From assembly GCA_949284715.1 (NCBI GenBank), contig CASDWH010000020.1:1-64000 (forward strand): 64,000 nucleotides of DNA, in the 5' to 3' direction. How positions within the stretch are numbered: position 1 is the stretch's first letter; each line of letters begins with the position of its first letter. Shown piece after piece: positions 33,929 through 42,968 of this stretch. The notes beneath the pieces were generated by a model. That model had not been told where the DNA came from, did no database searches, and saw only the letters and a program-made list of their open reading frames with translations. Source of the stretch: an uncultured bacterium (lineage in GTDB: Bacteria > Cyanobacteriota > Vampirovibrionia > Gastranaerophilales > Gastranaerophilaceae). The position numbers and the translations under genes were made by a program.

Positions 33929-33953
33929 GCCCGGCTAAAAGCCGGGCTTTTTA
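33929..33953 (+). terminator. Intrinsic terminator on the plus strand, no known gene
   Basis: GCCCGGC (33929-33935), loop TAAAA, GCCGGGC (33941-33947), then TTTTTATTT. Nothing convincing is coded upstream on the plus strand, so an antisense or non-coding transcript across 33700-33930 is possible. Confidence 0.7.
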
Positions 33954-34014
33954 TTTATAAGTATTACAAACGGTGTTTATTCAGCCCCCTTATTTAATAA
34001 AAATAATACATAAT

Positions 34015-34037
34015 AAAAAAGCCGTTGTAGGAACGGC
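34015..34037 (-). terminator. Intrinsic terminator on the minus strand, no known gene
   Basis: On the minus strand GCCGTT, five bases, AACGGC then TTTTTTATTATG. The 240 bases that would be upstream on this strand (34040-34275) hold no ORF, so this may end a small RNA. The rest of the gap 33954-34275 shows only AT-rich sequence. Confidence 0.65.
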
Positions 34038-34275
34038 AATAACTCTCGTCATGATAAAGGAGTGGAGGAGAAAATAAAGAAAAGAGATTGATACTATATA
34101 TATTCCACGGGATTATCCGGTTATAACATTTTTGTTACAATTGTTTACATGTGCCGTAATGTAGATTCTAGCAGGTTTTTCGTTATGTAACACCGATGTA
34201 GGTAAAATGTGAAAAGTCAATTTTTCAATGAATATATACTTTATATATTAAAGGAGAATATTAGAAGAGAAAACT

Positions 34276-34689
34276 ATGAGTATACCTGTAAGTAATGATA
34301 TAAAACTGTTTAATAATTCAGGCGGTGGTAAAAATGAGCAGACCGGAAAATTTGATTTTTCGTCAATAAATATCGGTGATATTATGCTTAACGGCACTGA
34401 ATCAGAGAAAAAACGCCTTCTTTCTTTGATGAAAGAGGAAGGCATAAGCCCGATGCGCGTATGGTTAAATTATGTTCAGGCTCATAATGAACCCATCAAA
34501 GAAGAAATTGATTTTTATAGAGATGAAATTCACGATTCAAGACATGAATTAAGCGTTTTAAAGCGTGCTTATCGTCAATCAGATGATGCTGAGGAACAGG
34601 CTCTGCTAAAAGGACAAATTGCAACTACAAAACGTAATATCTGGGATATGTGCAGAGCTAATGTAAGACGTGCTTTTTCACTAGCTTAA
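34276..34689 (+). CDS. Unknown protein
   Basis: I do not recognise this 137-residue protein. The N-terminal 45 residues look flexible; the rest is predicted helical and charged (NEPIKEEIDFYRDEIHDSRHELSVLKRAYRQSDDAEEQALLKGQIATTKRNIWDMC, in parts), probably a helical hairpin or coiled coil. No signal peptide or membrane segment. AAGGAG lies upstream of a second purine stretch before the ATG. It is followed after 50 bases by the histidine kinase gene and may be co-transcribed with it. Confidence 0.7.
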   Translation: MSIPVSNDIKLFNNSGGGKNEQTGKFDFSSINIGDIMLNGTESEKKRLLSLMKEEGISPMRVWLNYVQAHNEPIKEEIDFYRDEIHDSRHELSVLKRAYRQSDDAEEQALLKGQIATTKRNIWDMCRANVRRAFSLA

Positions 34690-34739
34690 GGAAAATTCCC
34701 CCGGCAGGGTAATAATTATTTTTTTCTATCCGTAGTAAT

Positions 34740-35516
34740 ATGATTCCTATGAATAGAAATCTGGAAAGTATGAGTAAAAAAGAACTCATAGAATTAATTA
34801 CCCGTAGTAAAAAAGAAACAATCAAATATGTAAATAAATATCTGGAAGAAGAGGAAAAGCAGGATACATTAAGGATAGTACTTTTAAAGCTTTCTCATGA
34901 ATTTAAAACCCCGCTTAATTCAATAATAGGCTTCTCTGATATTCTTAAGGCGAGAACACAAAATATAGATGATTATAGATGTTTGGACAATATTTCTCAC
35001 TCTTCCAAACACCTTTTAGCACTTATTCAAGATTTGCTGGATGTTACGCGTTCACAGTATAAACCGCTTGAATTAGTAAAAAGCCGTTTTAATACAGAGG
35101 ATGTTATTTATAATATTATAAGCGGGTTCCACGGGGTTAATATAAATTATACGTTAAGTAGTATTAATATTTTTGCTGATGAAACAAGATTCAAACAGGT
35201 AATATATAATCTTATAAGTAATGCTATTAAGTTTAATAATAAAAATGGCGAAATTCGTATATTGACTTATGGAGATAAAGATTTTACTTTTGAAATAACC
35301 GACAGCGGCGACGGTATAGACGAAAGGGACAGAGAAATTATATTTAATTTTTTTGCGCAGGGCGGCAGTGATATGACTAAACGAAAATATGGCTGCGGGG
35401 TCGGATTATCACTATGCAAATCAATCGTAGAAGCGCATGGCGGGAAAATTGATGTAGAATCAGTCAAACACCGAGGCAGTACATTTAAATTTTCTATACC
35501 TATACTAAATGGCTAA
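34740..35516 (+). CDS. Soluble histidine kinase
   Basis: The 258-residue protein has a short helical N-terminus and no membrane segment or sensor domain. The H-box LSHEFKTPLNSIIGFSDIL has the phosphohistidine at H53; the N-box NLISNAIKFN, DSGDGID and GCGVGLSLCKSIVEAHGG complete the ATP-binding domain. It resembles the core of PAS-type hybrid kinases without the PAS part, so it probably needs a partner to sense. No response regulator is adjacent; the orphan LuxR-type regulator at 12875 is one possible partner. Confidence 0.93.
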   Translation: MIPMNRNLESMSKKELIELITRSKKETIKYVNKYLEEEEKQDTLRIVLLKLSHEFKTPLNSIIGFSDILKARTQNIDDYRCLDNISHSSKHLLALIQDLLDVTRSQYKPLELVKSRFNTEDVIYNIISGFHGVNINYTLSSINIFADETRFKQVIYNLISNAIKFNNKNGEIRILTYGDKDFTFEITDSGDGIDERDREIIFNFFAQGGSDMTKRKYGCGVGLSLCKSIVEAHGGKIDVESVKHRGSTFKFSIPILNG

Positions 35517-35528
35517 TTATTAATTACC

Positions 35529-35556
35529 TTGCAATAGGTAGATTATCGGGTATAAT
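35529..35556 (+). promoter_or_regulatory. Promoter of the VKOR-DsbA gene
   Basis: TTGCAA (35529-35534), 16-base spacer, TATAAT (35551-35556), about 34 bases before the ATG at 35590. Confidence 0.55.
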
Positions 35557-35589
35557 TTTCTTGTTAAGAGATAGTTAGGTGTATAAATT

Positions 35590-36777
35590 ATGAATATTAC
35601 TAAGAGAATGTGGCTGATAAGAATAATAGCGCTAATCGGACTCGGGTTAAGTATAGAACTGGCAGTAATTTATTTCCGTGCTAATTTTGATAAGACAGCT
35701 CTGTACAGCTTCTGCTCAATAAATGATTATATAGACTGCGACGGTGTTGCAAGAACTATGTATTCACAATTTGCCGGAATCCCGCTTGCATGGTGGGGAA
35801 TATTTTTCTATCTGTTTGTTCTGTTTATGTCTGTTATTGAAAAGATAAACAGTAAAATTAATACACCTCTAAAAGTTTTTAAAAACCCGATTAAATATAT
35901 TTCTGTGCTGGGTTTGATATCGTTTACTATATCAATGATTCTGGCAGGTATAAGTTTATATAAAATAGAAAAAGTTTGTATATTGTGTCTTGCGACCTAT
36001 TTTCTGGATTTTGCTATTTCATTGATTGCGACGGATTTCAAAAACGGCGGGTTTATTGATAGTATAAAAACTTCTTTTAAAGACTTTGTGTCAGGAGTTA
36101 AAGAATATACCGTATTATTCACTATTTGCCTGCTTTGCGCCATAAGTTTTCTTGTCTATACAGATGTTACGTTTGTTTTCACTCCGCATTTAAGGCAGCA
36201 GAGAGAACTTATGAAATTTGCTAATAAAAAACATAATCCCTATAGCATAGTCGGTAATGAACTTGGAGATAAGAACGGCAAGGTTAAAATTGTATTTATA
36301 TCAGACTATGTATGTCCGATGTGCCGCGTAACAAACATGATGCTGCATAAAGCTGTTAAAGATTATAGCAGCGTATATGTAGAACATTATAACTTCCCTC
36401 TGGATAAGGTTTGTAATAAAGAAGTTGTTATACAGGTTCACAACGGCGCGTGTATGCTGTCGAGAATTGCTCTTGCCGCAAAAAAACAGGGACACTACTG
36501 GGATGTGGCATCATATTTATACGATACAAAACCTCTAAAAACAAAAGAGATTCAGAAACTCGCTAAAAAATTTAATCTTGTAGAAAAAGAATTCTGGTAT
36601 GACATAATTTCCAACGATACTGAAAAAGAATTGCAAAAAGAGATTGCCCACTGTAATAAAATTGAAACCAATGCGACTCCTGTTATATATATTAACGGGA
36701 AAAAATTTGTAGGTCTAAGGCCGTATTCCGAAATAGAAAAAGCGCTGGTAGAAAACGGCGCCGTGAAAAGAAAATAG
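35590..36777 (+). CDS. VKOR-DsbA fusion (disulfide bond formation)
   Basis: The 395-residue protein joins a vitamin K epoxide reductase-like membrane domain to a thioredoxin-fold domain. The VKOR part has several membrane helices, the loop cysteines C42 and C50 (FCSIND ... IDCDG) and the active-site pair C130-x2-C133 (VCILC). After a further helix (about 174-192), the outer domain has C242-x2-C245 (VCPMC) and the cis-proline loop TPVIYINGKKF, plus an extra pair (VCNKE, NGACM). It would oxidise cysteines in exported proteins and pass electrons to a quinone. Such fusions are common in cyanobacteria and relatives. queH follows six bases later. Confidence 0.94.
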   Translation: MNITKRMWLIRIIALIGLGLSIELAVIYFRANFDKTALYSFCSINDYIDCDGVARTMYSQFAGIPLAWWGIFFYLFVLFMSVIEKINSKINTPLKVFKNPIKYISVLGLISFTISMILAGISLYKIEKVCILCLATYFLDFAISLIATDFKNGGFIDSIKTSFKDFVSGVKEYTVLFTICLLCAISFLVYTDVTFVFTPHLRQQRELMKFANKKHNPYSIVGNELGDKNGKVKIVFISDYVCPMCRVTNMMLHKAVKDYSSVYVEHYNFPLDKVCNKEVVIQVHNGACMLSRIALAAKKQGHYWDVASYLYDTKPLKTKEIQKLAKKFNLVEKEFWYDIISNDTEKELQKEIAHCNKIETNATPVIYINGKKFVGLRPYSEIEKALVENGAVKRK

Positions 36778-36783
36778 ACTTTT

Positions 36784-37350
36784 ATGAACTATACGATTCT
36801 GCTGCATGCTTGTTGTGCGATATGTGCCGGATACCCTATTCAGAAGTTAAAAGAGGAGGGGCAGACTCCTCTTGTGTATTTTACAAATGATAATATTGAC
36901 ACGAAAGAAGAATTCAACCGGCGCAAAGAGGCGCTTGTTAAGTTGTGCAGGTATATGGAAGTTGATTATATAATAGATGAATATAATCCTGATTTGTACC
37001 TTGACAGGATAAAAGGGCTTGAATGCGAACCTGAGCGTGGAAAACGTTGTGATGAATGTATAGCGCTTCGTTTAGAGAAAAGTGCAAGATTTGCCGCAAA
37101 AAATGGAATTAATGCTTTTACAACGACACTAGTTATAAGTCCGCATAAAAATTATGATAGAATAACAGATATAGGAACAGAAATCGGCAGGTTGTATAAT
37201 TTAAATTACACAGGTATAAATTTCAGAAAAGGCGACGGTTTCTTAAAAACAAATAAAATTTCAAAAGAGCTGAATTTATACCGGCAGAACTACTGCGGGT
37301 GCCGGTTTGCTAAAAATCATTTGAAAGAGGTAACTGAGTATGGAATGTAG
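36784..37350 (+). CDS. queH: Epoxyqueuosine reductase QueH
   Basis: QueH carries out the last step of queuosine synthesis in tRNA. The 188-residue protein has the family's four key cysteines in two pairs: HACCAICAG (C10, C11) and the RCDEC and NYCGCRF motifs, which hold a [4Fe-4S] cluster and a metal. The motif FTTTLVISPHKNYDRI is also typical. The ATG follows the VKOR-DsbA stop; the end overlaps the DUF6485 gene by 11 bases. No other queuosine genes are in view. Confidence 0.94.
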   Translation: MNYTILLHACCAICAGYPIQKLKEEGQTPLVYFTNDNIDTKEEFNRRKEALVKLCRYMEVDYIIDEYNPDLYLDRIKGLECEPERGKRCDECIALRLEKSARFAAKNGINAFTTTLVISPHKNYDRITDIGTEIGRLYNLNYTGINFRKGDGFLKTNKISKELNLYRQNYCGCRFAKNHLKEVTEYGM

Positions 37351-37540
37351 ACGTGATGAAAATAAAATAGGCTGCACCTGTTCATATACGACATGTTCAA
37401 ATCGCGGAATGTGCTGCGTATGTGTAAGAGAACACAGAGATAAGGGGGAGATTCCGGGGTGTTTTTTCCCGCCGGCTGCTGAAAGAACGTATGATAGAAG
37501 CATTGAAAATTTTGTCAAAGCATATAGTAAATTATTGTAA
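37340..37540 (+). CDS. DUF6485 family cysteine-rich small protein
   Basis: The 66-residue protein has seven cysteines in the order C3, C12-x-C14, C19, C25-C26, C28, then the conserved PGCFFPPAAERTYDRSIENF. This pattern fits the uncharacterised DUF6485 family, probably a metal-binding small protein. It overlaps queH by 11 bases, so the two are likely made together. Function is unknown. Confidence 0.85.
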   Translation: MECRRDENKIGCTCSYTTCSNRGMCCVCVREHRDKGEIPGCFFPPAAERTYDRSIENFVKAYSKLL

Positions 37541-37587
37541 TTTTGTAATATAATGTAGTAATGGTTATTGTTTAAGGAGAAAACTTA

Positions 37588-38475
37588 ATGAAGGGGATTG
37601 TATTAGCAGCAGGCGCAGGCACAAGATTATATCCGGCATCTCAGCCAATATCAAAAATATTATTATCAATTTATGATAAACCAATGATATATTATCCGCT
37701 TTCGACACTTATGCTTGCGGGAATACGTGATATTTTAATAATTACTAACGAAAAAGATTATGATAATTTCAAAAAACTTCTTGGCGACGGTTCTCAGTTC
37801 GGGGTTAATATTGAGTATAAAATCCAGTTTATACAGCGGGGGATTGCGGATGCATTTATAATAGCAGAAGATTTTATCGGCTCTGATGATGTAGCGCTGA
37901 TACTTGGCGATAATATTTTCCATGGACACGGTTTCTCAACAATCATGCAAAATGCCATCAATAATAATACCGGCGCAACAGTATTCGGTTACACTGTAAA
38001 AGATCCGGAGCGCTTTGGCGTTGTAGAATTTGATTCTAATAAAAAGGTTATATCTATAGAGGAAAAACCGGCTCACCCGAGGTCAAACTACGCTGTGACG
38101 GGTTTGTATTTTTATGATAATAAGGTTGCTTCTCTTGCTAAACAATTAAAGCCTTCAGCAAGAGGAGAACTGGAAATTACTGATTTAAATAAAAAATATT
38201 TAGAATTAGGCGAGTTAAAAGTAGAAATTTTAGGCCGCGGATTTGCATGGCTTGATACCGGAACGCATGATTCTATGCTTCAGGCAAGTAATTTTGTCCA
38301 GTCCATGGAACTCAATAAAGGTGTTAAGATTGCCTGCCTTGAAGAGATTGCGCTTAGTCAGGGCTTTATAACAGCCGATAAATTATTAAAAGAAATTGAT
38401 AAATATGGCAACAATGATTACTATAACTATGTCCGCGATGTAATAAACCACCAGCAGCTTTTATGCTTTAACTAA
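37588..38475 (+). CDS. rfbA: Glucose-1-phosphate thymidylyltransferase
   Basis: RfbA (RmlA) makes dTDP-glucose, the first step to dTDP-rhamnose for surface polysaccharides. The 295-residue protein opens with GIVLAAGAGTRLYPAS, the nucleotide-binding motif, followed by KILLSIYDKPMIYYPLSTLMLAGI, LGDNIFHG and the C-terminal FAWLDTGTHDSM. AAGGAG precedes the ATG and TATAAT lies at 37549-37554. The other rml genes are not in the window. The 3' end overlaps a convergent gene by eight bases. Confidence 0.96.
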   Translation: MKGIVLAAGAGTRLYPASQPISKILLSIYDKPMIYYPLSTLMLAGIRDILIITNEKDYDNFKKLLGDGSQFGVNIEYKIQFIQRGIADAFIIAEDFIGSDDVALILGDNIFHGHGFSTIMQNAINNNTGATVFGYTVKDPERFGVVEFDSNKKVISIEEKPAHPRSNYAVTGLYFYDNKVASLAKQLKPSARGELEITDLNKKYLELGELKVEILGRGFAWLDTGTHDSMLQASNFVQSMELNKGVKIACLEEIALSQGFITADKLLKEIDKYGNNDYYNYVRDVINHQQLLCFN

Positions 38476-38857
38476 GTAAAGTAAATGTTGTTCTGCCGTT
38501 TCTTTCTTCATCATCCGCACGCATTGCAGCACCGGTATTAAAGCCGTGAATGAAAATGCTTCTCATTTCAGCACCGGCTTCACCGGTAAACAACGCTTCG
38601 TTATCCTCAAGCCATTTTGCGAAGTCGTCCCAGGCGCCAAAAGCCATTTCTGAAACTATATCTCTAAAAAGTTTAGTTGTGTGCGGCCCGAGTGTAAGTC
38701 CGCCAAAGGGTGTTTGCTCTTCCTGTCTGACTCCTTCTGTGACAATCTGTGTTTCACGCTCCGCTGTACGTTGTTCTGCATCAGCAAGACGTTTCGCCGG
38801 GTCATATCCCCCGCCAAAGGCCACATTGTTATAGTTTTTAGGTAGTGCTTCTGACAT
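38468..38857 (-). CDS. Unknown protein
   Basis: I do not recognise this 129-residue acidic protein. It starts with a Gly-containing flexible segment (NNVAFGGGYDPAKRLADAEQRTAERE), then a compact, probably helical part (RDIVSEMAFGAWDDFAKWLEDNEALF) and IFIHGFNTGAAMRADDEER. No signal peptide, membrane segment or cysteine. AAGGGA lies before the ATG. It stands alone on the minus strand between rfbA and the flagellar operon and its end overlaps rfbA by eight bases. Confidence 0.7.
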   Translation of the reverse strand: MSEALPKNYNNVAFGGGYDPAKRLADAEQRTAERETQIVTEGVRQEEQTPFGGLTLGPHTTKLFRDIVSEMAFGAWDDFAKWLEDNEALFTGEAGAEMRSIFIHGFNTGAAMRADDEERNGRTTFTLLS

Positions 38858-39019
38858 ATCTGATTAATCCCTTAATTACAATATGTATAACGGCTTCTTT
38901 TCTAAAAACTTTAGGATTTTTGATGAAAATTTTACAAATGTTTACAAAATATTTATAAATTTAGGTAAAATAATTTGTTCCGCTTGATTTTAGTAAAAAA
39001 ATTATTAAAACTAAACTAA

Positions 39020-39136
39020 ATGTATGATTTTTTACCGGATATATTCAGACTTTATGTTGATATGCCGATAACAGAAGTGTTAAACCAGATTAAGAAAGCA
39101 GGTAAAAATGTTTCAGGGATTTTATCCAAGATATGA
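39020..39136 (+). CDS. Possible small ORF before fliE
   Basis: A 38-residue frame (MYDFLPDIFRLYVDMP ... GILSKI) begins at ATG 39020 and overlaps the start of fliE by 29 bases. It has no clear ribosome binding site and no relatives I know. It may be a leader peptide that couples translation to fliE, or chance. The 160 bases before it (38858-39019) are AT-rich with no gene and probably hold the flagellar operon promoter. Confidence 0.25.
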   Translation: MYDFLPDIFRLYVDMPITEVLNQIKKAGKNVSGILSKI

Positions 39137-39449
39137 CTTAGAGGCCAGAATACAGCATACTAAACTGGATTCAGGGGTATGGGATATTCCATCGGCAAGA
39201 ATGAGCAGAATAGAAGACCACGAAGGGCAGGATTTTAAATCTGTCATGTCAGGATTGGTTGAGAATTTTAATCAGACCCTTGAAGCACCTGATAATTTGC
39301 TGCGCGATGCGATGATGGGCAGCGAAAACGTTGATATTCACGACGTTATGACTGCAATGAGCAAGGCTGAACTATCTGTTAATATGGTTACAACAATGAC
39401 AACAAAGGTCATATCAGCGTATGATAAAATTATGCAGATTACGATATAA
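39108..39449 (+). CDS. fliE: Flagellar MS-ring/rod junction protein FliE
   Basis: The 113-residue protein ends with NVDIHDVMTAMSKAELSVNMVTTMTTKVISAYDKIMQITI, which fits the conserved FliE C-terminus (helix plus AY-x-x-IM). The N-terminal half is variable, as in the family. FliE links the MS-ring to the rod and is the first rod protein exported. GCAGG precedes the ATG. It is the first gene of a run fliE-fliF-fliG-like-fliH-flhA. Confidence 0.9.
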   Translation: MFQGFYPRYDLEARIQHTKLDSGVWDIPSARMSRIEDHEGQDFKSVMSGLVENFNQTLEAPDNLLRDAMMGSENVDIHDVMTAMSKAELSVNMVTTMTTKVISAYDKIMQITI

Positions 39450-39480
39450 AATATAATAGGGAAGGTAAAAGCAAAACAGT

Positions 39481-41145
39481 ATGGATTTAAACAAATTATT
39501 AGAAAACAAAATGGTGTTAGGCGCAATAATAGGAGGGGTTCTCCTCGTATTATTTGTCGCAATTCTTACTGTTGCTATTACCAAAGGCGGAAACAATTCC
39601 GAGTCAAAAGGCGTAGAAGCGAGTGAAGAACCGTTAAAAGAAGATGTAGAGCTTCTAACAACTGATAATCTCGGTAAAGCGCTTGAAATTCAGTCTTTGC
39701 TTGCTCGTAATAATATTGTTGCAAGCAGAAGAGTTGATGGTACAAAGTCTGTTATATACCTTAAAAAGGGTGACTGTACCCCGGGCATGAAAAAATGTAC
39801 AACAGAAAAAAGAGAACAGGCTATTATTGCTATTGTTGAAAGCGGACTTTATGACCAGAACGTAGGTCTTGAAATATTTGATAAAGGTGATTTTACATCT
39901 ACAAAAGAAGATAAAAAAATAAGACTTACCCGCGCAATGAACGGTGAATTAGCGAGATTAATAAAAAGAATTGACGGTATAAGCAACGCTTCAGTATTCA
40001 TTTCTATACCGGAGCAGACAATGTTTTCATCAATGCAAAAACCGACAACCGCAACAGTTCAGTTGACGGTAGATATCGGCAGAAAACTTGATTCCCGGGT
40101 AATAAAAGCTGTTACTAACCTGCTTTTAGGAAGTGTCGCAGGGCTTAAAGCAGAAAATATTTCTATAACAGATACTAACGGGCATGTTTATTCAAGTATA
40201 ATTAATGCAGAATCTGAATTGATTGAAAGAATGGAAGAAAATGACCGCTATATGCAGGAAAAAGTTTCTGCACAGTTAAACCGGCTGGTCGGTGCAGGTA
40301 AATACGTTGCGACAGTAAGTACTTTCTTAAAGCAGGCACCTGTTGAAAAATTTACTATTGACTATGATCCCAACAGAAAAACCGCTGTAAATCAACAGGT
40401 ATTTTCAGAAGGTTTGGGAGATCAGACACAGGATATTAATAAAAATACAAACGCAGTCAGCGTATATCTGCCAAATGGTCTGCCCGCCGGAAGTTCTGAT
40501 TCTTCTCAAAACAGAAGCTATTCAAGAACAGCCTCAGAAACCCAGTACGGTGTAACAAAGAGTCAGATTAACGAATATATGTCGCCCGGCATGCTGGAAG
40601 AAATTTCTATAGCTGTAACATTAGAAAAAGATTCACTGCCTGTAGATTTAACGCTGCAAGAACTTAAAGAACTTATTGCAGCCGCTGCAAGCCCGAAAGC
40701 TGACCCTGAAAATGTAACAATAGCATTTGCAGATAGTCTGGATCCGTTCTTAACTGCGGATAAGGGGAATAAAGCACCTATTGAACCGAAAACCGGTAAT
40801 CCGTGGTGGCTTGCAATTGCACTCATAGCGGTAGGTTTGTTTGCCGGACATAAGATATTATCGAGCAAATTGATGGCTGCTAAGTATGAACAGGAATCTG
40901 CTATGAATGAACTAAAAGCAAAAGATGCACAGCATGATAAGCAGATTAAAGATGTCAGCATGCAGGCCGCCGAATTGATTGAAAAACAATCGCAATTGGC
41001 GCAGGGCTTGATAGAACAGCAAAACCGCTCTTATACAACATCTCCTGCTCTTGTTGATGCGCTGAGAGAGTTGAAGAAAGAGTTTGATGATATAGATGAA
41101 TTAGATGCCGGTGATAAAATTAGAAGCTGGATAGAGCAGGGGTAG
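39481..41145 (+). CDS. fliF: Flagellar MS-ring protein FliF
   Basis: The 554-residue protein has two membrane helices (about 12-34 and 437-456) enclosing a large periplasmic region, the FliF/YscJ topology. The YscJ-type ring domain is visible around LARNNIVASRR ... TRAMNGELARLIKRIDGISNASVFISIPEQ, and the FliF-specific part follows. The cytoplasmic tail is charged and long enough to bind FliG. It is the membrane platform around which export gate and C-ring assemble. The next gene begins 42 bases later. Confidence 0.95.
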   Translation: MDLNKLLENKMVLGAIIGGVLLVLFVAILTVAITKGGNNSESKGVEASEEPLKEDVELLTTDNLGKALEIQSLLARNNIVASRRVDGTKSVIYLKKGDCTPGMKKCTTEKREQAIIAIVESGLYDQNVGLEIFDKGDFTSTKEDKKIRLTRAMNGELARLIKRIDGISNASVFISIPEQTMFSSMQKPTTATVQLTVDIGRKLDSRVIKAVTNLLLGSVAGLKAENISITDTNGHVYSSIINAESELIERMEENDRYMQEKVSAQLNRLVGAGKYVATVSTFLKQAPVEKFTIDYDPNRKTAVNQQVFSEGLGDQTQDINKNTNAVSVYLPNGLPAGSSDSSQNRSYSRTASETQYGVTKSQINEYMSPGMLEEISIAVTLEKDSLPVDLTLQELKELIAAAASPKADPENVTIAFADSLDPFLTADKGNKAPIEPKTGNPWWLAIALIAVGLFAGHKILSSKLMAAKYEQESAMNELKAKDAQHDKQIKDVSMQAAELIEKQSQLAQGLIEQQNRSYTTSPALVDALRELKKEFDDIDELDAGDKIRSWIEQG

Positions 41146-41186
41146 AAGGTTTTATTTCTGTCCGCTGAGGAGGGATAAAAAAGAGG

Positions 41187-42203
41187 ATGGCAATAGAAGG
41201 TTTTCAATATAAAGAATTTGCAGAAGAAATGGCGAAGCAGGCAAAAGAGCTTGTTCCGCCAGAGTTTAACGAACAGCAAAAAGCTTATATTGTCAACACG
41301 ATAGAAAATTTTACTAAAATGGCCGGTGAGGCTTTATATAATGATACAAGCCTTAATTTTAACGCTGATCAGGCAATTTTAATTTCCCAGATTATCGCGG
41401 AATGGTCTTTTCATAAGTCAATAGACCTTATTCACTCCCGTATTCTTCCAGAACATTGGGATGGAATAATGCAGAAGATTGCATTTACTATCTTTGAGGT
41501 AGCCAAGCAGGCTATTATAAGAAATATACCTCAGGATCAAATGCTTCAGGCAATTGAGCATCACGTTAACAAGGCATATATTGCCGGTTTGGAAGCTCTT
41601 GAGAAGAAAAAAATTATTTCCCACGAAGCAAAAGAATTTGCAGCAAAGCAGTCAAATATAGATGATATGGCTAAAAGAGTACAGGAAGAAGAAGCTGCCC
41701 AAGCTGCCGCGCAGGCCGGAGCCGGAAATGTTCCGCCGGCAGCACAGATGCCGCAGCAGCAGGCAGCGAACGCTCCTGCAAGACCGCAGCCTGCAACCGG
41801 AAAAGCCGCAAAGCTTCTATCTGTTGCGTTATTTCTTAAAATATTATCTCAGGACAAAGTTGTCACTATCCTAAATAAATTTTCACCTGAAGATTCTCAA
41901 GCTATAACAAAATATATGCAGACACCGGATTTGGAATCACAGGTTGATCCGGAAATAACTTGCAGGTGTTTAAAAGAAATAAGAGAATATTTACCTAAAA
42001 AGCCTAAGCTGACGGAAGAAAATATAGTTAAGCATTTGCAGCGAATTTTTGATAATACAAGCAGGGAAAAGGTTGAACAACTAATAAAATATGAACGCCC
42101 GTTTGTAAAACGTTTTATATCGTCAGCTTATGATGATGAATATTATCGTATTCCGTTAAGAGTTGCCGGTGTTATTGCACAATACGTTCAGGATAGTATA
42201 TAA
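41187..42203 (+). CDS. FliG-position protein, divergent
   Basis: This 338-residue protein lies where fliG normally is, between fliF and fliH. A central segment (about 205-275) reads KAAKLLSVALFLKILSQDKVVTILNKFSPEDSQAITKYM, like the helical FliG N/middle repeats. An Ala/Pro/Gln-rich linker (about 165-205) separates it from a helical N-terminal domain. The C-terminus (REKVEQLIKYERPFVKRFISSAY) shows a resemblance to FliG helices, but the torque-generating C-terminal domain with its charged ridge is not evident. I regard it as a divergent FliG or a rotor protein replacing part of it. Confidence 0.6.
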   Translation: MAIEGFQYKEFAEEMAKQAKELVPPEFNEQQKAYIVNTIENFTKMAGEALYNDTSLNFNADQAILISQIIAEWSFHKSIDLIHSRILPEHWDGIMQKIAFTIFEVAKQAIIRNIPQDQMLQAIEHHVNKAYIAGLEALEKKKIISHEAKEFAAKQSNIDDMAKRVQEEEAAQAAAQAGAGNVPPAAQMPQQQAANAPARPQPATGKAAKLLSVALFLKILSQDKVVTILNKFSPEDSQAITKYMQTPDLESQVDPEITCRCLKEIREYLPKKPKLTEENIVKHLQRIFDNTSREKVEQLIKYERPFVKRFISSAYDDEYYRIPLRVAGVIAQYVQDSI

Positions 42204-42211
42204 TACTAAGT

Positions 42212-42967
42212 ATGTTAATAAAGAAAAATTCCCAGAGGTATAAACCGAAAGAACAAAGGGAGGTTGTTGAGGAGGTTGTAAATAAAACGGAGCAGACAGG
42301 TGCCGGTGTGTCTGTAGAGTCCTCTGCGCCGGTTGAAGAGCAGCAACCGGAGGATGATTTATCAGAAAAGATTTTTGATATAGACAATCTGGATTTTTCT
42401 CAGCGGATAGAGCGCCGCAGCGGGACAAGAAGAAGAGGGTATAGAAGAATAGATGACCGGAAACTCGTTTCGCGGGCAAAAGACGAAGCTGATGCAATTA
42501 AAAAGGCTGCCTTTGAGGAAGGTTATAAGGCAGGAATTGATAAGGCAGGTGCAGATTTAGAAGAGTTTAGAAATAAATTAAAAGCATTTTTAACAGCTAA
42601 AAAAGAAGTCTTTGAATACATAGCCCCGGATATTCTTGAAATAAGTGTTGATATAGCTAAAAAAATCATTAAAAAAGAAGTGACATTAGATCCTCAGGTT
42701 GTAATGAACATTATATTGGATATTCTTAAATCAATATCAAAAACGGAACCTAAAATACTTATAAAGGTAAATCCGGCAGAGGTGCAATTTGTGAAAGACA
42801 ATATGCCAAACGCGTTATATGAACTGGGTGTTGAAGCTAAAGTTAATGTTGCAGGAGATGAAAATGTACAGGAAGGCGGCTGTATATTTGAAACAAGTAA
42901 CGGGATTGTAGATGCCACTATTGATTCCCAGATAGAAATAATTAAAAAAGCATTGAGAGGAATATAG
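42212..42967 (+). CDS. fliH: Flagellar assembly protein FliH
   Basis: FliH regulates and docks the export ATPase FliI. The 251-residue protein has a charged N-terminus, the helical AKDEADAIKKAAFEEGYKAGIDKAGADLEEF segment with FliH/YscL-type A-x-x-x-G spacing, and a C-terminal domain ending in GGCIFETSNGIVDATIDSQIEIIKKAL, matching the family's C-terminal domain. Its ATG follows the FliG-like gene by eight bases. Its partner fliI is at 62408. Confidence 0.9.
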   Translation: MLIKKNSQRYKPKEQREVVEEVVNKTEQTGAGVSVESSAPVEEQQPEDDLSEKIFDIDNLDFSQRIERRSGTRRRGYRRIDDRKLVSRAKDEADAIKKAAFEEGYKAGIDKAGADLEEFRNKLKAFLTAKKEVFEYIAPDILEISVDIAKKIIKKEVTLDPQVVMNIILDILKSISKTEPKILIKVNPAEVQFVKDNMPNALYELGVEAKVNVAGDENVQEGGCIFETSNGIVDATIDSQIEIIKKALRGI

Positions 42968-42968
42968 A

